A DNA stretch of 32,307 nt from a virus (IMGVR_UViG_3300020467_000024:1-32307); one strand, 5' to 3'; counted from the first letter of the stretch, positions 1-7,481 are shown. Notes: a model not told the origin generated them from the sequence alone. Translations and numbers: made by a program.

Positions 1-69
1 AATCATCCTAATGAATTGGGTCATAAGATTATTGCTCAAATGCTAATAAATTTTATTGATAAATTATGA
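1..69 (+). CDS. SGNH/GDSL hydrolase-like protein, C-terminal fragment (cut by window start)
   Basis: Frame 1 is open from the first base to TGA at 67-69 and gives 22 residues starting NHPNELGHKII. This matches the C-terminal block V of SGNH hydrolases, where the catalytic His lies in an HPN context followed by a helix. The next gene has the same signature (MHPNEEGSQIL near residue 189), so the two are tandem relatives. The stop overlaps the next start as ATGA (66-69), which suggests translational coupling. Only the tail is visible, so catalytic completeness cannot be judged. The ORF is too short to show up by length alone; the call rests on the motif and the overlap. Confidence 0.6.
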   Translation, partial: NHPNELGHKIIAQMLINFIDKL

Positions 70-830
70 AAATTTATTTTGATGGATGTTCATGGACTCA
101 TGGTTGTGAATTACAAGAACCTGAGAATACTAGATGGTCAAAATTAGTTTCTAATCACTACGGAGCAGAGGAATATAATATATCAGAAAATGGTAGTTGT
201 AATAGAAGAATAGTTAGAAATTTACTTGAACATAATTTAGATGACTATGATATTATAATTATACAAATGTCTATGAATATTAGACAAGAATATTTTGACG
301 GAGATAATTGGCAGAGAGTATCATTCTCATCATCTAATTTAAAAGACGCTTCACACCAAGAGTTTTTTATGCACTACTACTCTGAAATATATCACTCCGA
401 ATACGGACACACTGATGATAAAATTTATTACACGTTGATAAAAAAATTATTAGAGAAGAAAAAACACCTAGTTGTAAGTATTGATAGGGGAAAATCTCAA
501 AGCAAATTGCCTTTAGATATGGACTTATCTCTCATGTTAGATGACTCAATGAAAAGAAGAGATGCTTTGAAATCATTGGGAAAAACACCACCATACTCTA
601 GAAATAATAAAGATTATAGATGTAAAGGAATGCATCCCAATGAGGAGGGTAGTCAAATTTTGTCACATTATATTATAAGTGCTCTTGAATCAGAAGAATT
701 TAAAAATGATGCGATTTGTTCACATCATAATGGTTGGTGGTCAAAACTTGACCATGATCAATGGAACAAAGATTTGATTAAGGAAAGAATAAAACAAGAA
801 AGAGAAAAAGGGTTGACAAAACCTAAATAG
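66..830 (+). CDS. SGNH/GDSL hydrolase-like protein
   Basis: This 254-residue protein starts with a typical SGNH block I, FDGCSWTHG, with Ser9 as candidate nucleophile. Next come a block II-like NGSCNRRI (residues 42-49), a block III-like IQMSMNIR with Asn71, and HPN at 190-192 with candidate catalytic His190. The Asp normally two or three residues before that His appears to be replaced (CKGMHPN), so the triad may be incomplete or rearranged. SGNH enzymes are esterases or acyl-hydrolases acting on lipids and on acetylated sugars; the substrate here is unknown. The gene overlaps the previous SGNH fragment by ATGA. Its last codons contain the -35 box of the gene 32 promoter. The C-terminus is rich in Lys and Glu. 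Confidence 0.65.
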   Translation: MKIYFDGCSWTHGCELQEPENTRWSKLVSNHYGAEEYNISENGSCNRRIVRNLLEHNLDDYDIIIIQMSMNIRQEYFDGDNWQRVSFSSSNLKDASHQEFFMHYYSEIYHSEYGHTDDKIYYTLIKKLLEKKKHLVVSIDRGKSQSKLPLDMDLSLMLDDSMKRRDALKSLGKTPPYSRNNKDYRCKGMHPNEEGSQILSHYIISALESEEFKNDAICSHHNGWWSKLDHDQWNKDLIKERIKQEREKGLTKPK

Positions 831-841
831 TTGTTTATAAT
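813..841 (+). promoter_or_regulatory. Consensus sigma70 promoter for gene 32
   Basis: TTGACA (813-818) and TATAAT (836-841) are both perfect consensus boxes with an optimal 17-bp spacer. Transcription should begin near 848. The -35 box lies inside the end of the upstream SGNH gene. A host-type promoter fits early or middle expression of a replication protein and contrasts with the TATAAATA late boxes elsewhere in the window. Confidence 0.85.
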
Positions 842-847
842 AACCTT

Positions 848-909
848 TGTATATGCAAGGGATCAATCCCGTAATCTACTCAATCCGACGAATCCAACGA
901 ATCAAACTC
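848..909 (+). promoter_or_regulatory. Gene 32 mRNA leader: hairpin plus 9-nt repeat array, candidate gp32 operator
   Basis: Downstream of the predicted start of transcription is a small hairpin, GGGA-TCAA-TCCC (859-870). Four in-phase 9-nt units then run up to the start codon: AATCTACTC (873-881), AATCCGACG (882-890), AATCCAACG (891-899) and AATCAAACT (900-908). The units fit AATCNNACN. They lack G-rich complements, so they should be unstructured in RNA. No Shine-Dalgarno sequence is visible. In T4, gp32 represses its own translation by binding a pseudoknot and then the unstructured leader cooperatively; a similar role here is inference. Confidence 0.5.
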
Positions 910-1800
910 ATGACATTCGCAAACCTAAAGAAACAATCAAAACTTGGCAGTCTTACTTCCAAACTGACCAATGAGATCGAAAAGATGAACAAAGGCACTA
1001 ATGGTGCTGATGAAAGACTATGGAAGTTAGAGGTCGATAAAGCAGGTAATGGTTATGCTGTTATCCGTTTCCTACCTGCACCTGATGGTGAAGAACTACC
1101 TTGGGCAAAGTTATACTCACATGCTTTCCAAGGACCTGGTGGATGGTACATTGAGAATAGTCTCACCACATTAGGACAAAAAGATCCTGTATCAGAATAC
1201 AACAGACTCCTATGGAACAGTGGTATTGATGCAGACAAAGACTTAGCACGTAAGCAGAAGAGAAAACTTACATACATTAGTAACATCTATGTTGTAAAAG
1301 ATCCTACCAACCCACAGAATGAGGGTAAGGTATTCTTATACAAGTTTGGTAAGAAAATCTTCGACAAACTCACAGCAGCGATGCAACCTGAGTTTGAAGA
1401 TGAGGAGGCAATCGATCCATTCGATTTCTGGAAAGGTGCAAACTTTAAGTTGAAAGCAAAGAACGTAGCAGGTTATAGAAACTATGACAGTTCTGAGTTT
1501 TCTGCTGTCAGTCCTTTACTTGATGATGACGATGCACTTGAAGCAGTATGGAAGAAACAGTATGCACTTACTGAGTTTACAAATACTGATCAATTCAAAT
1601 CATATCAAGATTTACAAACACGTTTAGATGCTGTATTGAATAACAAACAGACTCGTGTCGCACCAGAGGTTGCTCAAGAAGAAGAAACCATCACACCAGT
1701 ATCACTTGAATCAGTAACCACCCCTGTAGGGTCAGGTGCAGGTTCAGCACCCACTGATGATGATGCACTATCATACTTTCAAAAGTTAGCAGAGGAGTAA
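910..1800 (+). CDS. 32: gp32 single-stranded DNA-binding protein
   Basis: From ATG 910 the protein has 296 residues and follows T4 gp32 throughout. A basic N-terminal LAST-like segment (KKQS, residues 7-10) mediates cooperativity in the family. The core follows with WKLEVDKAGNGYAVIRFLP, GGWYIE, NIYVVKDP and NEGKVFLYKFGKK. The C-terminus is acidic (DDDALSYFQKLAEE) and in T4 contacts replication partners. The protein coats ssDNA in replication, recombination and repair. The T4 zinc ligands Cys77, Cys87 and Cys90 have no counterparts: the matching stretch, residues 82-104, contains no Cys, although His71 is kept. The frame stays open upstream to TTG 847 and ATG 853, but ATG 910 was chosen because it restores the family N-terminus. 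A terminator follows. Confidence 0.95.
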   Translation: MTFANLKKQSKLGSLTSKLTNEIEKMNKGTNGADERLWKLEVDKAGNGYAVIRFLPAPDGEELPWAKLYSHAFQGPGGWYIENSLTTLGQKDPVSEYNRLLWNSGIDADKDLARKQKRKLTYISNIYVVKDPTNPQNEGKVFLYKFGKKIFDKLTAAMQPEFEDEEAIDPFDFWKGANFKLKAKNVAGYRNYDSSEFSAVSPLLDDDDALEAVWKKQYALTEFTNTDQFKSYQDLQTRLDAVLNNKQTRVAPEVAQEEETITPVSLESVTTPVGSGAGSAPTDDDALSYFQKLAEE

Positions 1801-1829
1801 TCCTGTACCAAAATTGACTTTTGTTTTAC

Positions 1830-1862
1830 AAAAATGGCGGAAAAAAATTCCGCCATTTTTTT
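1830..1862 (+). terminator. Rho-independent terminator after gene 32
   Basis: The stem pairs AATGGCGGAA with TTCCGCCATT around an AAAAA loop (1843-1847) and is followed by a run of seven T. The A-rich 5' side would give a U-tract in reverse too, but no minus-strand gene approaches it. It isolates gene 32 from the following oxygenase gene. Confidence 0.9.
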
Positions 1863-1879
1863 GCCCTTAAGGTTTTTTT

Positions 1880-2419
1880 ATGAAAAATATTATTATTATA
1901 AAGACGGGAATTAATCCAAAACCATTCGTAGACCAAATTACAGAAAATGATTGGAATTGGGTATCAAGACAAAAGGGTCTTGGTGGCGATACAAACCCAT
2001 ATGGGTTTTTACCACTTGTAATGGCAAAAGTAAAAAGAGGTGAAGATGCCCATGATGTTGATAGGCAGGGTAAAACAGCATTATATCAAAATTACTCATC
2101 TGTGCATGATTTTTGGAAAGAGTATGATATTACAGAAACAGGCAGAGCAGCATTTTTTAGATTGAAACCTGGCAGAAAGGTTTTATCACATATTGATAGA
2201 GGTTTATATTACCAAGACAAAGACAGATATCATTTATCTTTAGCGGGGACATATGAATACACAGTGGGTGATGAGAAAATTATCGTAGAACCTGGCACAT
2301 TTTTTTGGTTTTATAATAAAATACCTCACTCAGCGATAAACGTGGGTGAGGTAGATAGAGTTACTTTAGTTTGGGATGTTCCTCATAATAAGAAAAATCC
2401 TCATCATTCATCTAGGTGA
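1880..2419 (+). CDS. 2OG-Fe(II) oxygenase, aspartyl/asparaginyl beta-hydroxylase type
   Basis: This 179-residue protein shows the double-stranded beta-helix signature of the Asp_Arg_Hydrox family. Iron ligands are likely His104 and Asp106 (SHIDRG) and His150 (IPHSAIN), with Arg160 (EVDRVTLVWDV) positioned to bind 2-oxoglutarate. The family hydroxylates Asp, Asn or related residues using Fe(II), O2 and 2-oxoglutarate. T4-like marine phages often carry several such enzymes, but the targets are generally unknown. TAAGG at 1868-1872 is a fair Shine-Dalgarno site. The gene lies just after the gene 32 terminator with no clear promoter, so it depends on read-through or an unrecognised promoter. Its 3' end overlaps the convergent gp53 gene by 12 bases. 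Confidence 0.8.
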   Translation: MKNIIIIKTGINPKPFVDQITENDWNWVSRQKGLGGDTNPYGFLPLVMAKVKRGEDAHDVDRQGKTALYQNYSSVHDFWKEYDITETGRAAFFRLKPGRKVLSHIDRGLYYQDKDRYHLSLAGTYEYTVGDEKIIVEPGTFFWFYNKIPHSAINVGEVDRVTLVWDVPHNKKNPHHSSR

Positions 2420-3073
2420 TAATATTCTTAGATTGTCTCCCTTTTTGACTCTACTATTAATGAATTGAGATGAGTTGGTATATGTCATTATTTGCTCCAT
2501 GTCCTCTATAACCTGCTGTAGATACTCTTTTCTTAGTGTGAATATGGATCTTTTAGCGTCATTTTTGTTTACCTCATCATCATAGTGACTTATAGATTTT
2601 AGAACATTTGATCCACTAAATGATTGATTGAAGTTTCCATCATAGTATGTAAAAACAAAATCAGAATCTACGATTTGTCCTTTTTGTAAGAGTAGTTGTC
2701 CAAAGGCATTTCTTATCTCTATTGTTTCATAATATTTTACAGAATTTAGTTGCTCTGTTGTGTATTTGTTATTCAAATATCTTTGTAAATCATACTGACT
2801 CATTGGCCATTCATCTCTGACACTTATGATATTATTTGACAAAAGGACAACCCAGTCTAATTGAGGATCATCATACAATTCTTTCGCAACATTATCAGGT
2901 CTATCATCACCCTCAATGTAATGTTTGGTGAATGCTACCGTGCTTTCAAAAAAATCTTCTCTAATTTTACCTCTTTTGAAAAGATTTTTAGCAGTGACAA
3001 AATCATTGCTTGAAGTTCTATCGCTATTATACGATGGAACGAGTATATTTGGAAATAAATCGAAGTATGCCAT
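2408..3073 (-). CDS. 53: gp53 baseplate wedge subunit
   Basis: This 221-residue protein opens MAYFDLFPNILVPSY and continues with a conserved segment DDPQLDWVVLLSNNI. Both are recognisable in gp53 of T4-like phages, including marine ones. In T4, gp53 joins completed wedges around the hub and helps form the baseplate inner ring. It is the last gene of the minus-strand block. Its start overlaps the gp48 stop as TAATG (3071-3075), which suggests translational coupling. Its C-terminus keeps the NLRILSPR-type ending common in the family. The 3' end overlaps the opposing oxygenase gene, so there is no room for a terminator between them. Confidence 0.85.
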   Translation of the reverse strand: MAYFDLFPNILVPSYNSDRTSSNDFVTAKNLFKRGKIREDFFESTVAFTKHYIEGDDRPDNVAKELYDDPQLDWVVLLSNNIISVRDEWPMSQYDLQRYLNNKYTTEQLNSVKYYETIEIRNAFGQLLLQKGQIVDSDFVFTYYDGNFNQSFSGSNVLKSISHYDDEVNKNDAKRSIFTLRKEYLQQVIEDMEQIMTYTNSSQFINSRVKKGDNLRILSPR

Positions 3074-4728
3074 TAGAATCCTATGTCTACGCCAGTGTCA
3101 CCAGAAGAATCATCAAAGAATTGATTGAGAGGTCCTTGTTCTAGAACCTTATCTTGTAATGCCATAACAGAAGGTCTTGCTGACTCTGTATCATAATCAT
3201 CAGCGAGTATGGGTGATAATTCTGTAAATCCAAGAGTCATGATTGATCTTATTGGTTGTGATATTGCTGATGGATCATCATACGCTTGATACATGCCATC
3301 AGGAGTAAAGTTTATAGCACAATTTGTAAGAGCACAGATTTTGAAACTATTTAAGGATTTTATTCTCTGACCATTATTCATAAACGCCAATCTAAAAACA
3401 TTCGGAGAGAGAAGAAAAAGATCAGAGTCTGTGCCTCTAGAAGGTAGCATTCCTTGCTTGAAAAATCTCATGATTTGTCTTGCTATTTTTGCATCTTCTG
3501 GGTTTTGTGGTGCGAAGTTGAAAGAAAATTGAAACGATCTAAGTTTAGGTCCTGCGAATAGTAACTCTAAATTAGGATTTATTGCTTTGCCAGTTGATCT
3601 GGTCACGAATTGATTTTGATCAACATTTATATTGATCTGTGACAGTGCTGCTTTTGCTGCTGCAGCAGAAATCAGTGTATTTGCGTCACCTCCTTCTCCA
3701 GATGCCAAGCTATTTACTAAGGTTTTAGCTCCTGTGCCAATTCCTTTTATAAGATCTGCAACATTACTATCTCCTGATAGAGTATTTCTTATACCACCAA
3801 ATGTACCCATGAACGCTGCTGCTTCAAAAGCATTTGCTCTGCCTTCTCCCCAACTTACCCCATTAGAGGTTTCCAATTGATTTGGGATTGGCATCTTCAC
3901 GGTGCCCATATAATTTCTACCACCTACTCCACCAAGACCACTACTTGTTCTTTGTAGTCCTTTTGTTAAAATACTTGAGGTTTTTTGTTGCCTTACCTTT
4001 GCATCATCAAATTTTTTATTAAAATATCCACCCAAATAACCTGATTGAGGTGCAGTATATTTGAACATATCAAACTTCATGTAATCCTGTGAAGGACCTG
4101 CACCAGATTTATATACAGCATTCGCAGGGTACTTTATCGATTTACCACCAAAAAAAGGTTTTCTAGGTTTTGTTGTGTTTTTGTCTTTTGCTTCATTATT
4201 GCCTTTATTATCATCCTCCTTAATTTCAGCATCACCTGGTTCAATTACAAATTCTACCGAAGGAACTGCTGTCTCAACCCCCAATGTATTGACATTATCA
4301 CCCTCTACAATATTTTGTAAATTATTTGCTTCCAATGCAGCGTCATGAACATCAACACTATTTTTACTGAATAACACACCTCTTCTCATATTATTGAGAT
4401 TATTTTTATATGCTTGACTTCTCTCTCCATTCTCATCCTGTGCGATTATGAGTCCTAGAGGACTATTAGGTGATACATCTTCAAAAATATACCCTGTGCC
4501 TCCATTTACGCCTTTTTTAATCCTGATTTTAAGCGGTTGTCCGTAATTAGGACTATTTAAGTCACCCTCTAATACTTCATATACATTTAAACCACCTGGA
4601 TATAAGGAACCCACAGGACCTTTTGCATCCAATCTATATGAGAAGGAAGAAGAAGTATTTTTCCCATCATAGGGAATTCTAATACCGCTTCTTGGAAAAT
4701 TTGGAGTGGATGTCGGAGTGGATGTCAT
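3073..4728 (-). CDS. 48: gp48 baseplate tail-tube cap
   Basis: This 551-residue protein has a C-terminal half typical of gp48. Visible segments include FQFSFNFAPQNPEDAKIARQ, IMRFFKQGMLPSR, FTPDGMYQAYDDPSAISQP and LGFTELSPI. gp48 sits on top of the hub and, with gp54, forms the platform from which the tail tube grows. T4 gp48 is 364 residues, so this one is about 190 longer. The extra length is a low-complexity N-terminal half with a Lys/Asp/Asn-rich stretch (EDDNKGNNEAKDKNTTKPRK) and little recognisable similarity. Its start overlaps the stop of the upstream gene as TAATG. It is the second-to-last gene of the minus block. Confidence 0.85.
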   Translation of the reverse strand: MTSTPTSTPNFPRSGIRIPYDGKNTSSSFSYRLDAKGPVGSLYPGGLNVYEVLEGDLNSPNYGQPLKIRIKKGVNGGTGYIFEDVSPNSPLGLIIAQDENGERSQAYKNNLNNMRRGVLFSKNSVDVHDAALEANNLQNIVEGDNVNTLGVETAVPSVEFVIEPGDAEIKEDDNKGNNEAKDKNTTKPRKPFFGGKSIKYPANAVYKSGAGPSQDYMKFDMFKYTAPQSGYLGGYFNKKFDDAKVRQQKTSSILTKGLQRTSSGLGGVGGRNYMGTVKMPIPNQLETSNGVSWGEGRANAFEAAAFMGTFGGIRNTLSGDSNVADLIKGIGTGAKTLVNSLASGEGGDANTLISAAAAKAALSQININVDQNQFVTRSTGKAINPNLELLFAGPKLRSFQFSFNFAPQNPEDAKIARQIMRFFKQGMLPSRGTDSDLFLLSPNVFRLAFMNNGQRIKSLNSFKICALTNCAINFTPDGMYQAYDDPSAISQPIRSIMTLGFTELSPILADDYDTESARPSVMALQDKVLEQGPLNQFFDDSSGDTGVDIGF

Positions 4729-5141
4729 TATCTTCTATAAAAACTTTTTAATTTGGGATCAATATCTACACTGATACCACCTAGATTACGAACAAAGTCC
4801 TCAAGTCTCATTTCTATTGCCTTTTCCATGTCAGATCCAACAAGAGATGTGAACGTTCCTCTAACGTATGACTTCAGGTATTTATTATACCCGTTGAGTT
4901 TAGAGAAATCTCCACCATCATCAATAAACCTAAGAACTGGTAATCTATTACTTGGTAAGGTGTAATGAAGATTGACACCGTAGAATGCCTGACTCTCAAC
5001 ACCCACTATGTAACATAAAGGATTTCTATCGTAGAAAGGAAGTGTGTCTTTATACTTTGCAGTATACTGAAACAACATAAGATTACCTGGTGCTGGTGCA
5101 CCTACAGTTTTAGAACTGGGGAATACAGTTTCAAATTCCAA
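4728..5141 (-). CDS. Conserved T4-like hypothetical protein between gp4 and gp48
   Basis: No family function was recognised for this 137-residue protein. Its first part contains NLMLFQYTAKYKDTLPFYD followed by NPLCYIV, a pattern seen in uncharacterised T4-like phage proteins. The C-terminus is basic. The start is TTG at 5141 rather than ATG. It is supported by GGAG seven bases upstream on the minus strand; the first ATG would remove 21 residues and has no such site. The gene overlaps the end of gp4 by 11 bases and its stop overlaps the gp48 start, so it belongs to the tail and head-completion operon. Its position suggests a virion assembly role, but that is inference only. Confidence 0.7.
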   Translation of the reverse strand: MEFETVFPSSKTVGAPAPGNLMLFQYTAKYKDTLPFYDRNPLCYIVGVESQAFYGVNLHYTLPSNRLPVLRFIDDGGDFSKLNGYNKYLKSYVRGTFTSLVGSDMEKAIEMRLEDFVRNLGGISVDIDPKLKSFYRR

Positions 5142-5565
5142 GTTCTTTCTCCGTTAGTATTTGAAATTGCCATCGTCTGTCCTTACAAAATTCCTCTGCT
5201 GCCACCCATTTTGCTTGGTTTTTTGCATAAGTGATGACCTCATTGACATACTTTTTAGTACGAGTCTTTTGTTTTTTTGGTTCTTTGACTTGATTTGCAG
5301 GTTTTATTTCAACAACCTTTTCAATAATTTTTCCTGACACATCTTTATACTTGATATAAAAGTCTGGAAAATATCGATGTAAACGATTATCTAAAGGTGA
5401 TTTGTACGGTATAATTATTTCTTCACTAGACCACTTGACAATTCTCTTGTTACTGTCACAGTAACGCATGAATTTTAGTTCCCAAAGTGACCTATATACT
5501 ATATTAGTGGGGTCACCCTTATATTTTTTGGGTTCAGATGGTCTGAACTTGCCTTTATATGGCAT
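5131..5565 (-). CDS. 4: gp4 head completion protein, TnsA-like nuclease fold
   Basis: This 144-residue protein closely follows T4 gp4 (also called gp50/65): PEKYKGDPT-like start, YRSLWELKFMRYCD, SEEIIIPY and RYFPDFYIK. It carries a PD-(D/E)xK-type set of residues: Glu29 in WEL, Pro67-Asp68 in FPDF, and Glu86-Ile-Lys88 in VEIKPA. This is the arrangement seen in TnsA-like endonucleases. In T4 it is needed to complete heads after packaging so that tails can join. It is the first gene of the minus-strand block. A late-promoter-like TCTAAATA lies 23 bases upstream. No strong Shine-Dalgarno sequence is visible before the ATG. Confidence 0.9.
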   Translation of the reverse strand: MPYKGKFRPSEPKKYKGDPTNIVYRSLWELKFMRYCDSNKRIVKWSSEEIIIPYKSPLDNRLHRYFPDFYIKYKDVSGKIIEKVVEIKPANQVKEPKKQKTRTKKYVNEVITYAKNQAKWVAAEEFCKDRRWQFQILTEKELGI

Positions 5566-5587
5566 TTTTGCGATAAAAATACACTTT

Positions 5588-5595
5588 TATTTAGA
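5588..5595 (-). promoter_or_regulatory. Candidate late promoter for the gp4-gp48-gp53 operon
   Basis: The minus strand reads TCTAAATA, one mismatch from the T4 late box TATAAATA. It ends 23 bases before the gp4 start, matching the 23-32 base spacing seen at the clear late boxes in this window. It overlaps the first base of the divergent gp54 start. Confidence 0.5.
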
Positions 5596-6542
5596 TGGCA
5601 CAGATAGCAGACGTACTTAGAAGACAAAAACAACATCTCCCGACTGAGATGTTGTATAGGACTGACACAAAATTTGGTAATATTGTTCCAGCATATAATA
5701 ATTCTTATGATGTTTTTATAAATTTTAGTTCAGCAGCAGGGTTACTTAATTTTATAAACCAACATGGTTTCTACGATCAGTCAAATGAGGCAGAACCTGG
5801 CGACTATCTTCGACTCTTTTGTTCAGAAGCTGTTTTACCTGGTTCTTCACTAAGAACAACAGAAGTACCAGGTCAAAGACAGGGTATCATGTCACAAATG
5901 GCATTGATGAGAAATATGACTGATCTGACTCTTACATTTTTCTCGCAAAAAGATTATTATACCAATGATGTCTTCAATGCATGGATGGAATATACACAAC
6001 CCACTAGAAATGGCAATGGTGTATTTGGAGATAGCACAAGAGAGAGAAGAAATGCACAGAGTGCATATAGAAGAGCAAAATATCCAGTTTTTTACAAATG
6101 TGAGATAGAGATAACCGCTTTCAGTAATGATATATTCAACGAGGGTAGAAGATTAGAAGGACAGCAGAGATTTCCTATAATCAACACACCAAGTAGTATT
6201 ACATACTATATTCAGAATGCTTTTCCTGTAAACATAGTTGCAGCACCATTAGCATATGGTAATGCACAACTTATTAAAACTACAATTGCCTTCAAATTTG
6301 ATAATTTCTTTATTGATAGAACATCAAGAGTTGGTGGTATATTATCAATATCAGATAGACCTCCTATCAACAGAAGAGGTGCTAATATAAGTGTGCCAGA
6401 GGATCTCAAATCTACGACTCTTAAACCATTCAATCTGACAAGTGATGAAGCATCTACAAGTAACACGTCCGATTCGACAGAATCTGCTAGTGGATGGGAT
6501 CATCCATATGTCAGACAACGTTTCGGATTACCTCCTAAATAA
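5595..6542 (+). CDS. 54: gp54 baseplate tail-tube initiator
   Basis: This 315-residue protein is close in size to T4 gp54 (320) and has a tube-like beta architecture. Notable segments are FCSEAVLPGSSLRTTEVPGQ, LTLTFFSQKDYYTNDVFNAW and FPVNIVAAPLAYGNAQLIKT. gp54 binds the gp48 cap and starts polymerisation of the gp19 tail tube. The gene is divergent from gp4 with only 29 bases between the start codons. A weak GATAAAAA box at 5572-5579 could serve as its late promoter, although it lies closer to the start than the other boxes. The assignment rests on fold-level resemblance and on the baseplate neighbourhood, so it is less certain than gp4, gp53 or gp27. Confidence 0.75.
   Translation: MAQIADVLRRQKQHLPTEMLYRTDTKFGNIVPAYNNSYDVFINFSSAAGLLNFINQHGFYDQSNEAEPGDYLRLFCSEAVLPGSSLRTTEVPGQRQGIMSQMALMRNMTDLTLTFFSQKDYYTNDVFNAWMEYTQPTRNGNGVFGDSTRERRNAQSAYRRAKYPVFYKCEIEITAFSNDIFNEGRRLEGQQRFPIINTPSSITYYIQNAFPVNIVAAPLAYGNAQLIKTTIAFKFDNFFIDRTSRVGGILSISDRPPINRRGANISVPEDLKSTTLKPFNLTSDEASTSNTSDSTESASGWDHPYVRQRFGLPPK
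6534..6541 (+). promoter_or_regulatory. Weak candidate late promoter for gp26 operon
   Basis: CCTAAATA overlaps the gp54 stop codon and shares the core CTAAATAAA with the minus-strand gp4 box. It lies 21 bases before the gp26 ATG. It has two mismatches to TATAAATA. Confidence 0.35.
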
Positions 6543-6561
6543 ATCACTAAAGTAATTAATT

Positions 6562-7290
6562 ATGCCATTACCAAAGGTCGTAGCACCTACTTTTGAACTG
6601 AAACTTATCTCATCATCTAAAGCAATAAAGTATAGACCATTCCTCGTAAAAGAGGAAAAGGCACTTCTAATTGCGATGGAGAATGGAAACGATAAAGATA
6701 TTACTGCAACTATCAAAGAAGTAATGAAGGGTTGTATGATATCTCGTGTGAAGATTGATGATCTACCTACATTTGATCTAGAGTATTTGTTTTTGAACGT
6801 CAGAGGTAAATCTGTCGGAGAAACTGTTGATCTTATAGTAACATGTCAAGATGATAATAAGACACAGGTTCCTTTGACAATCTCACTAAGTGATATCAAA
6901 CTTCATATTCCTGATGGACACACTGACATTATTGATTTGGGTGGTGGTATCAAATTGAAAATGAAATACCCATCAATGAAACAGTTTTTAGAAAATAATT
7001 TTCTAGTAACTGGTTCTGATACAAATCAAAAACTGATTGATAAAGCTTTTGAATCAGTAGCAGAGTGTATTGATCAAGTATTCACAGAAGAGGATGCATG
7101 GTCATCTACAGATTGTACAAAAAAAGAATTGATTGCATTTGTTGAATCACTAAATTCACAGCAATTTTCAAAAATTGAAGAGTTTTTTACAACAATGCCT
7201 AGATTACAATACAAATCAACTGTGGTGAATCCTAACACTGAAGTTGAGTCTGAAGTTCTAGTTGAGGGTTTATCAAATTTTTTCGCATAA
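6562..7290 (+). CDS. 26: gp26 baseplate hub assembly protein
   Basis: This 242-residue protein fits the T4 baseplate protein family that includes gp26 (208 residues in T4). It shows the typical opening LPKVVAPTFELKLISSSK and the YRPFLVKEEKALLIAME segment, then a middle part with LPTFDLEYLFLNVRGKS. gp26 takes part in assembly of the baseplate hub. Its TAA stop overlaps the ATG of the next gene (TAATG at 7288-7292). In position it is followed by a short helical protein and then by long tape-measure-like proteins. This resembles the chaperone pair that precedes the tape-measure gene in lambda-like tails. Confidence 0.8.
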   Translation: MPLPKVVAPTFELKLISSSKAIKYRPFLVKEEKALLIAMENGNDKDITATIKEVMKGCMISRVKIDDLPTFDLEYLFLNVRGKSVGETVDLIVTCQDDNKTQVPLTISLSDIKLHIPDGHTDIIDLGGGIKLKMKYPSMKQFLENNFLVTGSDTNQKLIDKAFESVAECIDQVFTEEDAWSSTDCTKKELIAFVESLNSQQFSKIEEFFTTMPRLQYKSTVVNPNTEVESEVLVEGLSNFFA

Positions 7291-7481
7291 TGCTCTATCA
7301 TACGAGTCTTGATAATTATTATGAAACAAATTTTTCATTGATGCAACATCATAGTTGGAATCTAAATGAAATTGAAGGTATGATACCATTTGAACGAGAA
7401 ATTTATGTGACATATTTGAAAAATTATATTGAGAAGAAAAATTTAGAGGCAGCACAAGCACAAAATGCAAACTCCTGGTAG
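7290..7481 (+). CDS. 51: Short gp51-like hub assembly protein
   Basis: This 63-residue protein carries the pattern HHSWNLNEIEGMIPFEREIY followed by VTYLKNYIEKK. That Trp-x-Leu...EIE...PFER motif recurs in short proteins placed between gp26 and the tape-measure-like genes of T4-like marine phages, which are often annotated as gp51. T4 gp51 itself is 249 residues, so equivalence is uncertain. The gene overlaps gp26 at its start (TAATG) and the next gene by 17 bases at its end. A role as a tail assembly chaperone working with gp26 is likely from position and size. The C-terminus is low complexity (AAQAQNANSW). Confidence 0.6.
   Translation: MLYHTSLDNYYETNFSLMQHHSWNLNEIEGMIPFEREIYVTYLKNYIEKKNLEAAQAQNANSW

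Noticed and set aside
847-909. N-terminal extension of gp32 from TTG 847 or ATG 853
   Set aside because: Transcription is predicted to begin near 848, and the extension has no counterpart in T4 gp32. ATG 910 gives the expected N-terminus.
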